The notes: generated by a model not told the origin, from the letters alone. Positions 44,784-57,097 are shown, numbered from the stretch's first letter. The stretch: 64,000 bases of DNA from Paraconiothyrium sp. Pb-2020 (GCA_022419385.1 JAJUBI010000005.1:1612001-1676000); one strand, 5' to 3'. Numbers and translations: made by a program.

Positions 44784-46597
44784 TCAAGTCTCCACGGCAT
44801 CAACAATAACGTCAAAGTAGCCCGGCGTCTGCACCTCCTCTTTCCGACCTCCCTTCCCTGCCCCTCTACTTACAGCCTTCTTCGGACTCGGACTCGTCAA
44901 CCCGGCACTCATCTTCTTGATCGCCTCAAACGTCGCCTGAAGCCTTGTCTGGCCTGCCCCGTCGTTTCCATTTACTTCCTCCGGACTCGTACCCTTCGCC
45001 AAGGCTGGAGGCTTGGGCGTCGTTCCCGGCGAGAAGCGCAGTGGGCCGGATAGCCACGGCGAGTAGGAGGCCTGGGTCAGGCCTGGTGTGGCGTGCGGAG
45101 AAGCCTGGGGTGACGAGGTGGGATCTGCAAATTCGAGAATGACTTGGGAACCGCGGCGGGACTCGTACGTGTTGCGAGGGGAGAGAGCGAGGAGGTGAGA
45201 TGGCGTTGGCGGGGCACCGTCGGTGGCGAAGGTCTTCATCGTTGGCGCGGCGTGGGCACTGCAGTGACCTACGATACTGTTACTTTCAAGCACGTCGAAC
45301 GACTATCGCAGGAGGCGAGGTGGCTGGGCGAAGGCATGTTAAAAGCATGTTAGGTGGGAAAGGGAAAGGGTACGTACCTCTGGAATGACGCGCCGTAGTG
45401 TTCTGCGAATGTTGCTTCAACAACTTTGGTGGCTCCTGTTTACTCGGCGTCGGCGTCGGCATGGGCGTGATACTCGCACTGGGCGGTGCACTCGTGCTCC
45501 TTTCCGAGTTGAACGACCACCTAGAGTGTGTGGAGCCAACGCTTGCCCTAGCATGCGGTAGACGATCGTTGGTGGAGTTCTTGAGTGGCTCTTCGTCATC
45601 CTTTCCACTTCTTGTCGTCCCCTTGGGCGAGTCCAAGGGTTTACTACTACTAGATTCCTGGCTCAATTGCTCATCGGCGCTAGTCTTGCGGGTGCTAGGC
45701 GTGCTGGTACTGATACTCCTTTTACGACTGCTTGTAGCAACACTGAAGTTGCTGCTCTGCCGAGAAGCATTCAAACGCTCCTCGATGGATGCACTGGTTG
45801 TCTCTTCGCTGCCACGCTTGTGCTTGGCGTCCAGATCTGTAACGACTACACCAAATTCTGTCTGCAGGTTGGCGAGTCGATCCTCATATGACTCAGTCAA
45901 CGTATTGGATATGGTTTGCGCGATGTCATTGTTGTCCTTGGACGGCTTCCAGTCGATGGGGCAGAGAACCCCGTGCTTAGCTACGGCTTGGAAGGCCTCA
46001 AGTAAGCGGAGTGCTTCAAGGACAGAACGACCCACGGTGAGGTTGTTGAGTGTTACCTATAAAAATTGAGCCTGTGTCCTTGCGACCAACGATGTGTCGC
46101 ACGATGGCCTTACCTGCTGCACCACCGTCTCCTCGTTTAGGATGAACATGCCGCGCAAACAAACCCCTTCCTCTTCTATCAAGACGCCGTAGTCGCGACT
46201 CATCTTATGATTCGCATCGCTAAGCAATGGGATATCAATCTGACCGAGGCCACCGTATTGTCGAGGGACGTTCTGCCAGTGCCACAGTGAGTGCTTGGTA
46301 TCGACTGAAACGAAGATGACGTCGCAGTTGCGGTCCTTGAACTCTTCCAGACAATTTTGGAAAGCGAGTACCTCCGTTGGGCATACGAAGGAGAATGCTG
46401 CGGGGATAAAAAGTAATACAAGCCACGACTTCTTGTATTCGTTGATATATGTGCTCAGGGTAACCTCTGAGCATAGTTAGCAGCGTAATCGAGCGCGCAA
46501 GGAAAACCTTTCTACCCTCGATCACTCCTTTGTAGACAGCATCACAGCGGAAATCTGGCGCTTTCTTCCCAACTCGAACGTTGCCTAGCGTGCTCAT
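44784..46597 (-). CDS. 2-Cys peroxiredoxin with long disordered C-terminal extension
   Basis: Four exons, 46597-46516, 46466-46114, 46056-45378 and 45268-44784, encode 532 aa. Residues 1-185 are a complete typical 2-Cys peroxiredoxin: NVRVGKKAPDF, peroxidatic Cys56 in FSFVCPTE, SVDTKHSLWHW, LLSDANHKMSRDYGV, LRGMFILNEETVVQQVTLNNLTVGRSVLEALRLLEAFQ, and resolving Cys177 in HGVLCPIDW. It reduces peroxides with thioredoxin. About 345 further residues are Ser/Thr/Pro-rich and low complexity, with a LANLQTEFGVVVTDLDAKHK helix soon after the core. Usual enzymes end near residue 200. Introns: GTAGAA...TCAG, GTAAGG...ATAG, GTACGT...GTAG. The first and last junctions are the least certain. The tail might serve targeting or complex formation. 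Confidence 0.85.
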
Positions 46598-48226
46598 GAC
46601 TATGGGTCTTGCTCAATGCGCGTGTAGCCAAAGAGTTGTTGCTCGGTTCGATTTCGTCGCCCGACGATAGGTGTCGATGTTCGCATGCACTATGGATCGC
46701 AGCACAAGGTTATGGTGCAGGAGGTCTGGCTCAGTAATCCGGTAGTCATACTTATAAGTGACAGTTATGAGATGCTGTGATGCCATACTGTTTTGAACGC
46801 ACTCGATATTAGATCGGCAGCGATAGATAAAACGATGTCTTATAGACAGAAAATCTAGATTGCTGCTTTCAGTATGTCAGCGTTCCGGAAACGAAATTGA
46901 AGCGCGGCGTTCTTTAGAGTGAGACAGCCATGCAACGTAGCCTGTCGGGAAGGAAACCGAGTCATGCAAAAAGCAAGCAAATTGGAACGCGGGTAATGAG
47001 CGAGTGGTATTTCCCGAGGGATACAGGAGATCGCCGATGCAGCCATTCGGAAGCCGCGTTGCGGGTGTATATAGCATGGTCAGATGTTCCAGGTACTGTT
47101 GTCTCAGTGCATAGCGCGGGTACCGCGTCCATCTTTGAAGTGGAGGCAACATCTTTGTTGCCACAAGTACTCGATTACTGATCAGCGGCCAGAGAGCGAC
47201 CGCATGGGATGTTTTCAGGCAATTCTTTTCGGAACGTCTACGACTATGGTTCATTGATGAGCGGATGACTAGCATCCAAAGACAACTGTGCAGAAGGCTT
47301 GCGATCCCACTGCTGGGTCTTGCGGCCGAGCACTGATGAGCGATCGATGGGCTGTGCTGTAATCGAAGACACCGGTCAGACAATGTTGGAGACATAGTGA
47401 GAGTATTGCGTGTCTGTTGAAGGTTGCATTTTCGAGTGTGAAAGATTTGTGTGCTTGTCAGCCACAGAAAGAGAGTAGAAACTACCAAGATTCCAGCACT
47501 ATGTTGCAATGTCAACAACCTAGGTGTGCCGTGTGTTATCTCAGCATAGAAAGGGAAGTCAACAGCCCTGCAAGTCCAAAGCGCTCCTGGATAAAATCTG
47601 TGTCTGTACTGCCGTTTAACTAGTTCTTTTGTCTCGGATTCCCCGTGCTGACTGGAAAGCATCCTTTTGCTCGATTCTGAATCCACTGTAACGTGCACCG
47701 TCAACATGGTGAGACCCCTTGTTTTTATTTCTGCTTTTCAACCTGTTACGGTTCAGAATTATACAAATTTGGCGCACACACCCTTCTTCAGCAGCGGCTG
47801 TGGACTTCTCTCCACGGAAGCAGAGCAATCAGCGGTTGCTATACCCTCGAGCACATAGGAAGAGAGTGGCAGGCGGGTCACCGAGGGGTGCACCCGGGAT
47901 CACCTTCGGATTGATCCTCGGTCCTTCTTTGTTGCTTCGCCCCACGGTCGTCAGCGGGACTTGCGGCAGCTGACCGGTATTTCAAATTTCGGACCACTCT
48001 GCTGGACCTGTCCACCGCGGCGTATGTGACACTGTGTCACTGTTGGTTGAAAGACCTCATACTTTTTGTGGCTGAAGATGGCGTGCAAGGACTCACTGCA
48101 CTTTGAGGTTATAGAAGGGGCATTCACCCGTCCGAGGAACCGGTGGTGCTGACCCGGCGCGATCAAGCGGCTGATAGAACAAGGGATCACGATAACGCTC
48201 GTACAGACCTCTTGACAGAAGGAGGT
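46598..48226. other. intergenic with one long unexplained open frame
   Basis: About 1.6 kb upstream of the peroxiredoxin and downstream of PEX8. The minus strand has a 276-codon stop-free frame (46877-47707) without recognisable content. A second minus frame in the same place gives protein-like stretches broken by stops. No function can be assigned, and it may be a decayed or lineage-specific gene. Confidence 0.35.
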
Positions 48227-50373
48227 TCAAAGCTTGCTTTCCCTCGGTGTACCCTCTGGTGGTAATGCTCCGCTCATCATGTTCTCGTGCTCCATCTCCC
48301 GTCCGTAAAGTACCATTTCACGGCCACCTCGGGTCCCCCACCAAGCCACAGCAGAGCCGCTGCGCTCAGGGTCCATCTCACCGCTCACGAGCACCTCCCA
48401 GTAGTGTGCCTTGACCGTGTCTCTCATCGCAAAATCGTCAATCGTGTTCAGCAACTCTGCACAGAGAGGCATCCATTCCTCCAGCAGTGGGATTGGGAGG
48501 AAAGGCAAAGCGTCGAGAAGCGTCAGTGTGAGAACTGCTTGTTCGGAAAATGCTGGAGGAGGCGCATCTGAGCCTTGTAGTGCGAGACTTGTCTCGTCTG
48601 GAGGCAAAGGCTCTGCTGGCGCGTTCAAAGCACGGTGGTATACAAGCTCCATAAGTGTAGCAGAGAGATCTGGGTGGGATGCTGAGATAGCGGAAGGAGG
48701 CGCTGTGACTCGCATCAAGGTTTTGAATGCTAGCCTAAATTGTCGTGGTGATAAGTTATGTGGGAATACACTGAAGAGCGCGTCAATATAGAACGGGAGG
48801 TGTTTCGCGGTGATTTGGGCGGACTGCGGTGCAGAAAGGACCGCCAGCATGACACTGTGGGCAGCCTCAAAAATTGGTAGCATATTGCGGTTGCCACCAG
48901 CTGCGAGGTATGGCACAGCCGAAGCCACGAGAAGGTCTTCGTTCGTGGCAGTCGGGAGCACTAACGAGAAGTGCTCCGCCGTGTTGAGGAAGTATAGGTC
49001 CAGTATACGGTCCAGAGGGTGTCGAGGTATATGGCCTAATTGCGGGGGAGCTATTGATTTGAGGAACTTGTCGGCGTGCATAGGATATGCCGAGAGTATA
49101 TCGATCGCAGTAAGGTACACAAAGGTGTGCTGGGAGAAGGATGCTGACCCAAGCCTAGACGTAATGAAGTACATGTGTCGAAGGGTTTGTAACGCCTGTG
49201 ATGCAAGAACTGGCGCAACAGCATCTCCAGCTAAGGATTTGTCGCCGAGAGTACGAATCATTACACCCCTCAATGTGATAGTCGTCGCGAATAATGCAGC
49301 TTTTAATAGTCTCCAAAGTAGCGGGACTGTTTTGTGAAGTGCCTCCTGTTCCAAGTATATGTCTTCTTCGGCTGGGTCAATCTCGGAAAAGTTGATTTGC
49401 CGCCATTGAGTCGTAAGCGCCCTCGCAAAGCTTGCCAAGTCGTCCATCATGGCCTGGATTACCCATGGTTCGCGCACGTTCTCCACCGCGTGTGCAATGA
49501 TCCTGGATAGCGGTCCCATTGACGATACCAATGGCCTTGCCATGATTTCCTCCACTTGGCGACAAGAGCTTGAACGGGCATCCCAATCCAATTTTCCCCC
49601 ATTTACTTTGATATCCAGATTCAAACCGCCCATGAAGTATGCCGACTGGAACCCTTCGTTCGAAAAGTAAGCCGTGCCAATGAGTACGGGGAGTAGTAGA
49701 TCGTAATCCAACTGCGCCTTTTCCACGTCTGATAGGCAGCCGAAGGCATGATTCAGGACCAAAACGATGGTCTGGCCACCGAGTCCATCTGCCTCTGATC
49801 TTTCTCTGACCTCGATTAATGCGAGATTAGTAGCACGAACCAGTGCTCCTTCTACTCCTTTCTTGATGCTAGAAGCCCAGTATAGATCCATACCCTGCTC
49901 TTCTAAACTCCCCATGGCAATCAACAATCTCCAGTGCTACGAGGTGTTTCATCTTTGACTGCGTTCGTCGGCCCCAGCAACGACAGCACGCACCCAGTCA
50001 TCTAATGAAATGCCTCCACTGACAGGAGTCTGTCCAGGCAGTAACTCGGGAGCTTTGTTCCACCAAATATCGTTTTGATGGTTTATGACGGTATTGACTG
50101 CAGTGTGAAAGACGGAGAGCAGCCGGAGAGGAGTTCGGACCCCTTCCGGACGATCCCAGAGAGCAGGTGCTGTGAGAAGATGCGACGTAAGGAGGCTCAG
50201 ATTGTGAGGGTTTCCAAGGGTGGTCAACAACGAAGACGCGGTTCCGAGGATACTGTGAAGCTATTAGCGTGTTGACATCGTGGAGGAGGGCAAGCGTACC
50301 GTGGGGTATCTTGTTGGTCAGTGTAAGTTTGAAGCGAGCGCAGAAGGGTCGATAGTAGGCGATCAGCTGGCAT
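48227..50373 (-). CDS. PEX8: peroxin PEX8 with C-terminal SKL
   Basis: Exon 1 is 50373-50300 (MPADRLLSTLLRSL), exon 2 starts at 50252, and the long 3' frame ends at 48227 with the peroxisomal signal SKL. Length (about 680-700 aa), helical repeat-like content and terminal PTS1 fit fungal PEX8, the intraperoxisomal linker of docking and RING complexes in matrix-protein import. The frame is interrupted at 49927-49951 by TGA and TAG. Two explanations are possible. (a) Two compensating indels: the +1 frame there reads KHLVALE after ERSQR, then returns to LLIAMGSLEE, as expected for a continuous family segment. (b) A 57-nt intron, 49993-49937 (GTGCGT...TAG), that removes both stops in frame. I favour (a) because the interrupted part looks conserved. 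Divergent from the TMEM170-like gene. Confidence 0.82.
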
Positions 50374-50768
50374 TCTGGCAGACTGATTGCTCTCTTGGAA
50401 TGCAAGTACGGTCACTAATACTGTAGAGATGCGCTCGTCGCGATGGCTGGCATGCCGAGGCTCTCGGAAGGAGCTCGGACCTGCTGCAGCCCTACCGCAA
50501 ACCTTTACACAAAGCAACCTGCAACTTTCCCACCTCTTCCCGAAGTCACTGCATCAACGACCCAGTCACGCGGAGGAGCCCTGCTTCTCTAGCGCCTTCC
50601 AAAGCGCATAATCTATAGCGACTATGCTGCCTGAATGAGGTCTGCGACCTTCCCCCACCATTCTTTTGGTCCACTCACAGAGCCTCCAGCTTCATTACGC
50701 GCACTGGCAGCGCCGCGCCTCCGGGCTACAAATCACCTCCATGGCCCTCGCTCTACTGGCCACTACCT
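50374..50768. other. divergent region; contains missing 5' end of the TMEM170-like gene
   Basis: About 395 bp between PEX8 and the visible part of the membrane-protein gene. From about 50681 the + strand reads APPGYKSPPWPSLYWP in frame with that gene, so part of this stretch is coding. The first exon and start codon could not be fixed. Confidence 0.45.
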
Positions 50769-51110
50769 GTGAGCGCTTCAGTGCCTTACTACCTCTACGA
50801 TCCCGATGACATCTGGCGCTTCACCCTGATCTGGACCGCCCTGTTCTTCGGAGCTATGCACTTGGTCGTTGCATTGTGGGCATGCATTGTGCAATGGCGC
50901 AATTGGAAGATCATATGGGTCACGCCGCTAATATATGCCATCATTGGGGGACTGGAGGGTCTAATCGCGGGCAGTATCGTGGGAGGACTCCTGGGCGGCG
51001 TCTATCAGTCCGGATACTTCAAGATGTCGACCTGGATTCCCTTTGTTTGGGCTCTGATTAGTGCTGTGGTTCTGATCCTATCGTCGTTCGCCATTCATGG
51101 CGGTTTGTGA
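50706..51110 (+). CDS. TMEM170-like integral membrane protein, 5' end unresolved
   Basis: The frame has no ATG between an in-frame stop at 50616 and the conserved region, so the start lies in an upstream exon; I mark the coding part from the Gly-Ser-Ala-Ala-Pro-Pro stretch where similarity to fungal members begins. Visible: YKSPPWPSLYWP, then YYLYDPDDIWRFTLIWTALFFGAMHL (helix 1), WKIIWVTPLIYAIIGGLEGLIAGSIVGGLLGGVY (helices 2-3, Gly-rich) and a last helix before HGGL. YLYD.DIWRFTL is the signature of the fungal TMEM170 family, linked in animals to ER membrane shape. The function in fungi is not settled. Confidence 0.72.
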   Translation, partial: GSAAPPGYKSPPWPSLYWPLPVSASVPYYLYDPDDIWRFTLIWTALFFGAMHLVVALWACIVQWRNWKIIWVTPLIYAIIGGLEGLIAGSIVGGLLGGVYQSGYFKMSTWIPFVWALISAVVLILSSFAIHGGL

Positions 51111-52038
51111 GCGTTGCAAAGAACTTCCAGCATGGCACTGCAAAGTATTGGCCGCACCCCTGGGATTGGAAATCAATTTCGCACTGTCCATCTTGGGTCA
51201 TCACAATACCGTTGCGTGGAGCGATAACAATAGCAAGGTGATCACACTACACATTGCCCGAAGGTTCAACTCGAACAACTCTTTGCTGTCAACCTTTTTC
51301 ATAAACAGCCGCATCCTTTTAGGTTGCAATCTCGAATACTCAGTATAGAGTGGGTTATACTAGGACACTGGGTTCTGTGTTGCTTGCAACTATCTCCTCG
51401 CTGGCAAGCTTATTCTCAGAGAGCGTGCTGCTATGAGTTTGAATTTTCCTTCGGCCTGCATTGCATGAGGTGGATTGTCTGCACTTGAACCAATCAAAGA
51501 ATGGAGCACTCAAAGCAACTGTCCGAACTTCTCGTCATGAGGACTGTTGAAAGTATCCTCCTATATCAATTGGAGCAGCAATTCTCCCAGGAGAAGCCTA
51601 CCATTCTTCGTCAATGAAGCTTTGGTATACCATGCTGGCCACATTCAATCCCAGCCGCCAGACGCCTTATTTGTAATTTGACGTACACTGTGAAAAGCTC
51701 CAGACAATATTATAGAGCTTGCTGTTAGGTTTTGGTCCTTTAGCAACATAGTGTACGAACTGTAGATAATGAGAACCGGAATCGATCGTTGATGCACGTC
51801 TTGATCGTGCTAGGGGACGGATTTCAGATCACTGCCTCAATCCTATGCAATTCCTCGTGATGGCTTGAGACATCGAATGAGATTTTTCGCGAGCACACGA
51901 GAGCCGAGCTCACTTGCAGCATGCCTCTACCTCTTCGATTTCGTAGGACTCATCAAATCCTCATCTGCGAAGAGATGATTCGCTCTGCCGAAGTATCTAT
52001 AACGATACGACCTAACCACCCTCCCGGTCACTGCTACA
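51111..52038. other. convergent intergenic region
   Basis: About 0.93 kb of AT-richer DNA between the TMEM170-like gene and a hypothetical gene. Only short open frames. No feature seen. Confidence 0.5.
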
Positions 52039-52626
52039 TCAACGCCGCTCATCCATGTCCACCTCGCTGTCCCCATCATATGAGTCTTCGTCGCTAACAT
52101 AGATGTACCATTGAACATCCCTGTCAAAGGTAACTCGTTTCTTTGTGCTATCTATGTTCCTGACATACTCTAAAGGTCTCTTGCTCGCAGCCCTCATTCT
52201 CGTCCACGCATCCCTCGTTTGCATGCGACTCGTCGGGTTCGGACCGTGCCTTGAGGAGTTGTTCTCACTATGAGGCCCGTGGTGGAAGTCGTTGCGCGGA
52301 TATGGCCACACTTCCTTCCCATTTGGAGCTACTGAAGGAGGATGCTTGTAAGGGTGATGGACGTGCGGAGAGCAGCTAGCGCGGGCGAATAGCGGGTTGT
52401 ACGCATGCTTGTTCTCTTCATCATAATCATCGGGCAGTTCTGTGATGAAGCCAGACTTTTGGCAGTATGTCTTTGCTTTCCGTTTGGCTCGCTGGTCCTT
52501 GCTGAATTGGACGTGACGCGGGTCGTGGTCCATGAGGTAGTTCATGCCCATGAGGAGCATGAGGACGATTTGCCATCCTGTTCTCCGGTAGCTTGTCGGA
52601 TTGGCCGGAATCTGGAGGTTGCCCAT
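52039..52626 (-). CDS. hypothetical protein, 195 aa, one possible membrane segment
   Basis: A single exon from the ATG at 52626. After MGNLQIPANPTSYRRTG there is a hydrophobic run (WQIVLMLLMGMNYLM) that could anchor the protein. The rest is hydrophilic, His/Pro/Arg-rich in the middle (HVHHPYKHPPS) and ends very acidic (DEDSYDGDSEVDMDE). No domain recognised. The frame is clean and long relative to its surroundings. Probably a fungus-specific or lineage-specific protein. Confidence 0.6.
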   Translation of the reverse strand: MGNLQIPANPTSYRRTGWQIVLMLLMGMNYLMDHDPRHVQFSKDQRAKRKAKTYCQKSGFITELPDDYDEENKHAYNPLFARASCSPHVHHPYKHPPSVAPNGKEVWPYPRNDFHHGPHSENNSSRHGPNPTSRMQTRDAWTRMRAASKRPLEYVRNIDSTKKRVTFDRDVQWYIYVSDEDSYDGDSEVDMDERR

Positions 52627-54025
52627 GATTGTTAGTCTGTCAACGTCGTGAGCTGTAGCCCTTGCGGAGAACGGGAAGACATGACATATATAAGAGAGTG
52701 AAGCATCTGTTGGGCAAAATCCAGTCCACCTGAGGCATTAATTCTAGTGGTTGCTGTACCAATCGAGTTGAGCATTCGCATGACTGAGGCTGCGTTGGCG
52801 GTGCGAAGTAGTCTATGCTTCGAAACCTAAGACTATTCTGACTAGTGAGAAGCATTTCGTGTTACTGATGATCAGTGCCCGAATTCATCTGGAATTTTGA
52901 GCTTTGCCCCTAGAGCATTGGAGGCACGTGGCTACCACACATGCGGGTCTCGAAGGTTGAGTCGGTGAGACATATCGATATTCTGGGTTCCAAGGTTTTC
53001 AATGGAATCGTCGAGACAGAACTGCTGCAAGACGTCAAGGATTGAGGCGTATGGGCATTTTACCAGAGCCGGCGTTGCTTCGAGACAACGCGTGTGGTGT
53101 GGTTGGGCCCGAGTGAGATGTGTAGAAATTTGGGTTGATCATTCTGTACGTCGAGCAGTAGTGTAAGGATAGTATAGCCCACAGCGTGGACAATCAATTT
53201 GGTGCACCACGCTCTGCATCCCCAGCTGTGGAGACTTGACCGTTGGGTGGACACGAAAGAGGGTGCCCGAACCGGATCGAGGTGTGTTTCACTGTAGTCC
53301 CACTTTGCTGGGGAACACGGTGCAGGCACGACCGCGAACGTGTTTCTGTTTTGCCAGAGTGTCGCATGAAAGCGGGCGGGTCGCGGATGGCCGTTGGCTG
53401 ACAGGTGGAGGAAGCCGGCGTGTCTTGGAGGCGTCGGCGTGGGCCTGCGGCTGTCGAGATGCCTCAGGCGAGGCTCCGGAAGGCGGGGCGGGGAACGACG
53501 CGGCGATGGCGCGCTGGCCAAGACGTGCCGTCGTGCGCCCGCAGCTCGCTGGCACTGGCAGGGTTATGGGCAGCAGCGACAAATTGGTGGCGTGGGCATG
53601 ACAGTGTCAGTGTTGTGCTGCAGGCCAGACTCGCGCGCCGGCTCCTCGACGATCGAGGCCCACGGCGCTGGAGACGGGGCTATTGGCTGCGTGGCTGCGC
53701 TGCAGCACTCTACCTCATGCCCGAAACGAGATCCCCGTCTTCATTGGCAGCTGTCTGAAACCGTCGAGTCGACTCCTGCGCGCCTAGACGCTGGGGTATT
53801 CCAACGCTTCTCTTCTTCTGCCCGCCTTCCGCCTGTCTCCTCGTCGGTTGCCGCTGCTCTCAATTGCCTGGTCTCCGTGCACGCGTCTCTGGAGCCCTGG
53901 AGTATGAGCAACCCAGCACGCACTCCTAGTCTCTAGATCGTAAGCCTCTGTACGACGCAGGCCACGCTTCGACCGACCGAGCATTCGCGACATCGTCCTC
54001 ATCTCACGACCGCGGCTCGCCCGAC
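52627..54025. other. divergent intergenic region, GC-rich part
   Basis: About 1.4 kb. From 53.2 to 54.0 kb the DNA is GC-rich, with open frames on both strands (for example 53394-53936 on +) that look like composition effects. This may be a long promoter and leader of the gene starting at 54026. Nothing else recognised. Confidence 0.45.
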
Positions 54026-55838
54026 ATGGGGAGGAAGTTCTCCTTCAACCTTGCCCCTATCGTGAGCTCCCCGACAAATACAATTCGCTGTCACCGTGCG
54101 GCAACTGACGGTTGCGCAGAAGGTGCCTCTGAGGCCCGACAGACAGGCAGAGCCCAGTCCCTCGGTCGTGTCCCCGCATGTTAGACATGCCTCCAAAGAC
54201 AGTATTACCTCTATCAACATGACCTACATCAGCCGCCAGCGCATCGACCCCAAGACCGAACAAGAGCTTCGCGCCGCGTGCGCCCTCATCCTCCAGAACT
54301 TCAAGCCTTCCGACCATGACATCCCCGACGCGGACCCCAAGCTCGATTTCCGAGGACCACACAGGCGGCGAGAGCACAAGACGGACGCTTCGCAGGTCAA
54401 GGTCCACAAACCTACCGGCGTGCCGCCTGAGCCGCACACGAGCTCCCATGACGCACGCAAAGAGACGCAGAAAGTGGCCACCGCAACGAAGAGCTACCCA
54501 GACCTACCTCTGCGAGCCAACACTGGAAAGCGGAGAGTAGACAACACTGAGAATACAGCATCAGAGGCCGACGCCAGGCGCTATATCAAGTCATCCACGG
54601 CCGATGCTCCCAGACACGTCCTCGCCCGCGCCGACACAGATACGGACGAGGTTATGAGTGTTGGTACACCGCTCACTGCTTCTACGGATACACATATGTA
54701 CAGCGGCTCAACAGCGCCGACATCGGTAGCTGTGACGCATGTGAGCTCCAAACGCACATCCCGTCAAGGGGACAACCCTGCGGCTATTGCCGATTCCCAG
54801 GCTGCTGAGTGGATGCGTCAAGAGCGCGAGAAGCGCCGCCAACAAGCTGCTGTCCAGCCACCGTCTCGATTGCAGTCATCAGAAAAGACACTCAGTCGCG
54901 CAACGAGCATAAGATCAAATCTCAAAGAGTACATGTTCCCTGGATCCCGGAGCCTCAGTCGCACGCAGTCACGCGACTCTCTGGGCAGCCAGTCATCCGA
55001 TCAGCCAAAGCGGAGTGGCTCCTCTCAAGGCTGGCGAAGCTGGGGTCTAAACCGCTCTAGCTCACGCAGCAGTAGCAGACCTGGAACCTCGAGCGGGCGA
55101 AAGGGACTTGTTGAGCATGAGAAGACGACCGAGCTCAACCTCAACCGTGAGTTGCCGCCATTGCCTAGCCTGGCCACTTGGAAGGAGCCCGCTCGACCGA
55201 AGGAAAAGCCAAAGGCACCGGCGCAAGGCGCACACATTGCAACTCTCATGCGAACACAAGACCAGCAGCAGCAAAGCTATGCTGCAGCTGCCCGCCAGCA
55301 TCACCGGAGAAGCGGGTCAGATGTGCTGGCGACCCGATACGCGAACGCTCATGGACAAATTTCACCCCTCGTCAAGTCCCCTACGCAACAAGCTTTTGCG
55401 CAGAAGAGCACCGGCTTAGTGCCAGAAGACCGATCAACGGAATTCGACCACATGGTTTCTGCCATGTCAGGTCCGCGGACTCTTGAAGATCAACTCAAAT
55501 TACGTGCCAATGGACATCCAGTGCAGTCGAGGACGAGCGCCGATGGTCGGCTCGCTGCGCCCAACTTTTCGCGCAAGATCAGCACCGATGGACCACATAC
55601 CGATCGTCCATTTGACGCCAATGAGTTCGCATATCCCAACGTGGTGCAAATTACGGCCACACATGCATCCAAGGCGCCGGAGCAGAAGTCGAAGCTGAAG
55701 AAAGTGTTCAGCGCATGGGCGCTCAAGAAAGAAAAGAAGAGCGACGGGGACTGGATGCAGAAGATTGAGAAAGGGGGCATCAGGACGGGTGTGATGATGC
55801 AGGACGAGGCAGCGCTTCCTCCCGTCGTGCGGTACTGA
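54026..55838 (+). CDS. Ser-rich disordered fungal protein, 584 aa
   Basis: Two exons, 54026-54061 and 54120-55838. The 58-nt intron (GTGAGC...AACTGACG...GCGCAG) joins MGRKFSFNLAPI to KVPLRPDRQAE. Alternatively the large exon could begin at its own ATG near 54219 (MTYISRQRIDPK). One ordered helix is visible (DPKTEQELRAACALILQNFKPSDHD). The rest is Ser/Arg/Pro/Gln-rich: SRTQSRDSLGSQSS, SRSSSRPGTSSGRKG, PRPKEKPKAP. The conserved-looking C-terminus has DANEFAYPNVVQITATH and KLKKVFSAWALKKEKK. Many possible phosphorylation sites. No function can be assigned. Confidence 0.75.
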
Positions 55839-57097
55839 TCTAGTACTATTTCATTTATGGGTTACTCCTTTTTCTCCAGGGTCTATATTATTCGGTCGAC
55901 TACCATACATCACGCCGGACGTTAATGATTACGAGGAGACGATGTTACGACGGTCGAACCTGGTTGTACAGCGGGTCTGGCTTCTTTCTACTTTACTGTT
56001 TTGGACAAAATCGCGCGCCTGCGGCGACGCTAATTCTTGACTATCAATCGCGATGTTGGTGTAGGCGAGCAATGTATAATGCAGATCATTCTTGACTGAA
56101 CTCACATGTTCTGAACCTTCCCGAGATCACCCTTCCACATGTCGCTGATGTTGTTTCGCTCTTCAAGAAATTTGTTACATTTCATCTAGATAAGACAACG
56201 CGCGACATGATCGTGTCCGGGACCCTGGTCAATAATTCGCAACCCAGCATGTAAAAGGATCCAAAAGGAACAGGAGGAACCGCCCGCCTGTTTAGACGAA
56301 ACGTAAGTGTTTCAACTTCGCGAAACATGGGCAAAAATAGCATTGACTGGCTTCGCTCTTCCCGAGTCCCACTGGCATCGACAGTCACATTTGTAGTTGT
56401 CGTTGTCCTCGGGACGTGTATCATCACGTGACTACGCATCGTATGCGCGTCTCTCACTTCGCGCCCACAGAACTGCGCGTTACTCCGCCACGCTTGGACA
56501 GCTTGTTATGAATATCGCAGAGAATATCAACATGTGAGCAATATCGCGAGTTGGACATGGCGTGAAGCTGACTTGACGAGCAGTCTTACTCCCGTCCGCC
56601 TTCATTTGGGTCGAATCTGCGTCACAGTCACTCCATAGCAGAGCTTGCGCGGATATCAACACGCAAAACAACAACATCCAGGGTCTCTTTACGAATCCCG
56701 CTTCGATTACTCTCATTGGCTGTGCGACCTCAAACTGTGGCAACTGTGAAGCTTGTCTCACCTCGATGTCGTGGACAGTACTGACGGCAGAGCAGCTGTG
56801 CGCCACTGAACGATCGATACTCTTGCCGCCCAGCCAACGCAGCATTTGGACGACTTCTGTCAACCGTCCTACCGAAGCACCCGGGGCCTGTGAAGCCTTT
56901 CCCCACATCCTGGAACACGCCGCACTGCGACTGCACCGAATTGATAGTCCACAATCTTTAGATTGTCAATGCAAATGTTCACTTGGAGTATCGGCCTTGG
57001 ACTGTGAAGCCGTCGAGCCATACTGGGCAACGAAGACCAGCTTGGTTGATTGGTAAATCCGGAGAGGGCTGGGCGCACATTTCATTACTGGCGTGTC
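55839..57097. other. intergenic, tandem plus-strand genes
   Basis: About 1.26 kb. Open frames on both strands (56480-56908 on -, 56766-57056 on +) lack recognisable content. Nothing supports them as genes. Confidence 0.45.

Noticed and set aside
53394..53936. 180-codon plus frame in GC-rich DNA
   Set aside because: Similar-length frames exist on the opposite strand, and the Arg/Gly/Ala-rich content points to a composition effect.
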